Both the position numbers and the translations under genes were made by a program. From Oscillospiraceae bacterium (GTDB taxonomy: Bacteria; Bacillota; Clostridia; Oscillospirales; Oscillospiraceae): a DNA stretch of 7,809 bases. The notes under the pieces are model-generated. The model did no database searches, was not told the DNA's origin, and saw nothing but the letters and a program-made list of their open reading frames with translations. The DNA is taken from positions 1 to 7,809 of the forward strand of contig JAJQHT010000216.1 in assembly GCA_021199595.1 (NCBI GenBank), read 5' to 3'. Every line of letters begins with the position of its first letter. Position 1 is the first letter of the stretch. Positions 6,541 through 7,809 of this stretch are shown here, in pieces.

Positions 6541-7514
6541 ACGAGGAAAAACAAATTCTGATAGAGTCCCGAAATCTGACGAAGGAGTTCGACACCGGCA
6601 AAAAGGGCGTGAAGGTACACGCCGTGAACGGTGTCACCCTGCAAATTTATAAGGGCGAGACACTGGCCCTGGTGGGTGAGTCTGGCTGCGGAAAAAGCAC
6701 CCTGGGCCGCACGCTGATTCGTATGCTCCCCGCCACAGCGGGACAGGTATATTTCCAGGGTCAGGAAATCACCACCCTGACCGACAAGGAGTTTCGCCCC
6801 CTGCGGCCCAAAATGCAGATGGTATTCCAGGATCCCTACGCAAGCCTTGATCCCCGCATGACCGTGCGGGACATCGTGGCGGAGCCGCTGAATACCTATA
6901 AGGTCTGCAAGTCCCGCCAGGAGACCACCCAGCGGGTATCGGAGCTGCTGGAGGCCGTGGGCGTGCCGGTGGAATTTCTCGGCCGCTATCCCCACCAGTT
7001 TTCTGGCGGCCAGCGCCAGCGCATCGGCATCGCCAGGGCCATTGCCCTTCGTCCTGAGCTTATCGTCTGCGACGAACCGGTCTCCGCCCTGGATGTTTCC
7101 GTCCAGAGCCAGGTGCTGAATCTTCTCAAGGATTTACAGAAGGAATACGCCCTGACCTATCTTTTCATCGGCCACGACCTGTCTGTCATTGACTTCATAG
7201 CCGACCGGGTCTGCGTGCTGTTTTTGGGTCAGGTGTGCGAGCTGGCTCCCCGAAAGGAGCTTTTTGAAAAGCCCCTGCACCCTTACACCAGCTTCCTGCT
7301 GGACGCCATCCCCCACGCCGACCCGCATCTGCGCAATAGCAGCCGCAAGCTTTTGACAGGAGAAATACCAAGCCCTCTCGCCCTTCCCAGCGGCTGCTCC
7401 TTCCACACTCGCTGTCCCTATGCCACAGAGGAATGCCGCACCACAAAGCCGGAGCTGAAAACCTATGGCGACCGCCAATGTACCTGCCACCACGCGGGAG
7501 ATTTCTCCGCATAA
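6537..7514 (+). CDS. dppF: Peptide ABC transporter ATP-binding protein (DppF/OppF family)
   Basis: 325 residues, standard for DppF. It is the second ATPase of the importer, acting as a heterodimer with DppD. Motifs are complete: Walker [10 protein letters not shown] (47-55), Q-loop Gln98 in VFQDPYASLDPR, signature FSGGQRQR (155-162), Walker B LIVCDEP (175-181) with Glu180, D-loop ALD (184-186) and switch His213. The C-terminal extension has HPYTSFLL and Cys287, 293, 300 and 317, the family's putative [4Fe-4S] pattern; Cys315 is additional. The start at 6537 is chosen because its ATG overlaps the dppD stop as ATGA and has GGGGAGGG (6523-6530) six bases upstream. The same frame stays open back to 6228, but that would add 103 unrelated Arg/Pro-rich residues inside dppD. 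It is the last gene of the operon, followed 21 bases later by a strong terminator. Confidence 0.95.
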   Translation: MNEEKQILIESRNLTKEFDTGKKGVKVHAVNGVTLQIYKGETLALVGESGCGKSTLGRTLIRMLPATAGQVYFQGQEITTLTDKEFRPLRPKMQMVFQDPYASLDPRMTVRDIVAEPLNTYKVCKSRQETTQRVSELLEAVGVPVEFLGRYPHQFSGGQRQRIGIARAIALRPELIVCDEPVSALDVSVQSQVLNLLKDLQKEYALTYLFIGHDLSVIDFIADRVCVLFLGQVCELAPRKELFEKPLHPYTSFLLDAIPHADPHLRNSSRKLLTGEIPSPLALPSGCSFHTRCPYATEECRTTKPELKTYGDRQCTCHHAGDFSA

Positions 7515-7535
7515 CCCGGAAACGAGCAATAAAGA

Positions 7536-7576
7536 AAAACTGTGCGACCGCACCTTGCGGCCGCACAGTTTTTTTT
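7536..7576. terminator. Bidirectional Rho-independent terminator between dppF and rpoC
   Basis: A 16-base arm (7536-7551) pairs with 7557-7572 with one A-C mismatch and a 5-base loop. On the plus strand eight Ts (7569-7576) complete a strong terminator for the dpp operon. On the minus strand the same stem is followed by TTTTTCTTTATT, which would end rpoC transcription. It sits between two converging genes, 21 bases after dppF and 11 bases from the rpoC stop. Confidence 0.9.
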
Positions 7577-7587
7577 GTCTTGATATA

Positions 7588-7809
<222 letters not shown>

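Overview
The window looks like a GC-rich, endospore-forming member of the Clostridia, probably of the Oscillospiraceae/Ruminococcaceae type. This is inferred from three things: two stage V sporulation genes (spoVAD, spoVAE), an acetyl-CoA hydrolase/transferase-family CoA-transferase tail of the kind common in fermentative Firmicutes, and strong GGAGG-type ribosome binding sites with a GC-rich third codon position. GC content was judged by eye, not counted.

Layout from left to right. (1) 1-216 is the 3' end of a CoA-transferase gene, closed by a hairpin terminator. (2) 328-1717 is a two-gene sporulation unit, spoVAD-spoVAE, with a one-base gap between the genes. Its products belong to the system that moves dipicolinic acid into the forespore and releases it at germination. 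A candidate forespore (sigma-G-like) promoter lies immediately upstream, and a hairpin follows spoVAE. (3) 1718-1914 is an AT-rich intergenic stretch with two TATAAT boxes inside an 11-bp direct repeat and a 6-bp-arm palindrome that looks like an operator or 5'-end hairpin. (4) 1915-7514 is a complete five-gene peptide ABC transporter operon: lipoprotein binding protein, two permeases and two ATPases, in dppABCDF order. A very stable hairpin with a UUCG loop separates the binding-protein gene from the rest. The last four genes are packed with gaps of 3 and 9 bases and a 4-base overlap. (5) 7536-7576 is a strong terminator that reads well in both directions. (6) 7588-7809, on the minus strand, is the C-terminal end of rpoC, converging on the transporter operon.

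How it works together: the binding protein is predicted to be lipid-anchored on the outer face of the membrane, capture peptides and deliver them to the DppB/DppC channel, which is powered by the DppD/DppF ATPase pair. The sporulation pair and rpoC are neighbours without an evident functional link to the transporter. No mobile element, CRISPR array, RNA gene, toxin-antitoxin pair or defence system was seen. The content is ordinary housekeeping and sporulation sequence, and the points worth a second look are mainly regulatory (the spoVAD start and promoter, the dppA promoter repeats, the intercistronic hairpin). I do not see an undescribed system here.
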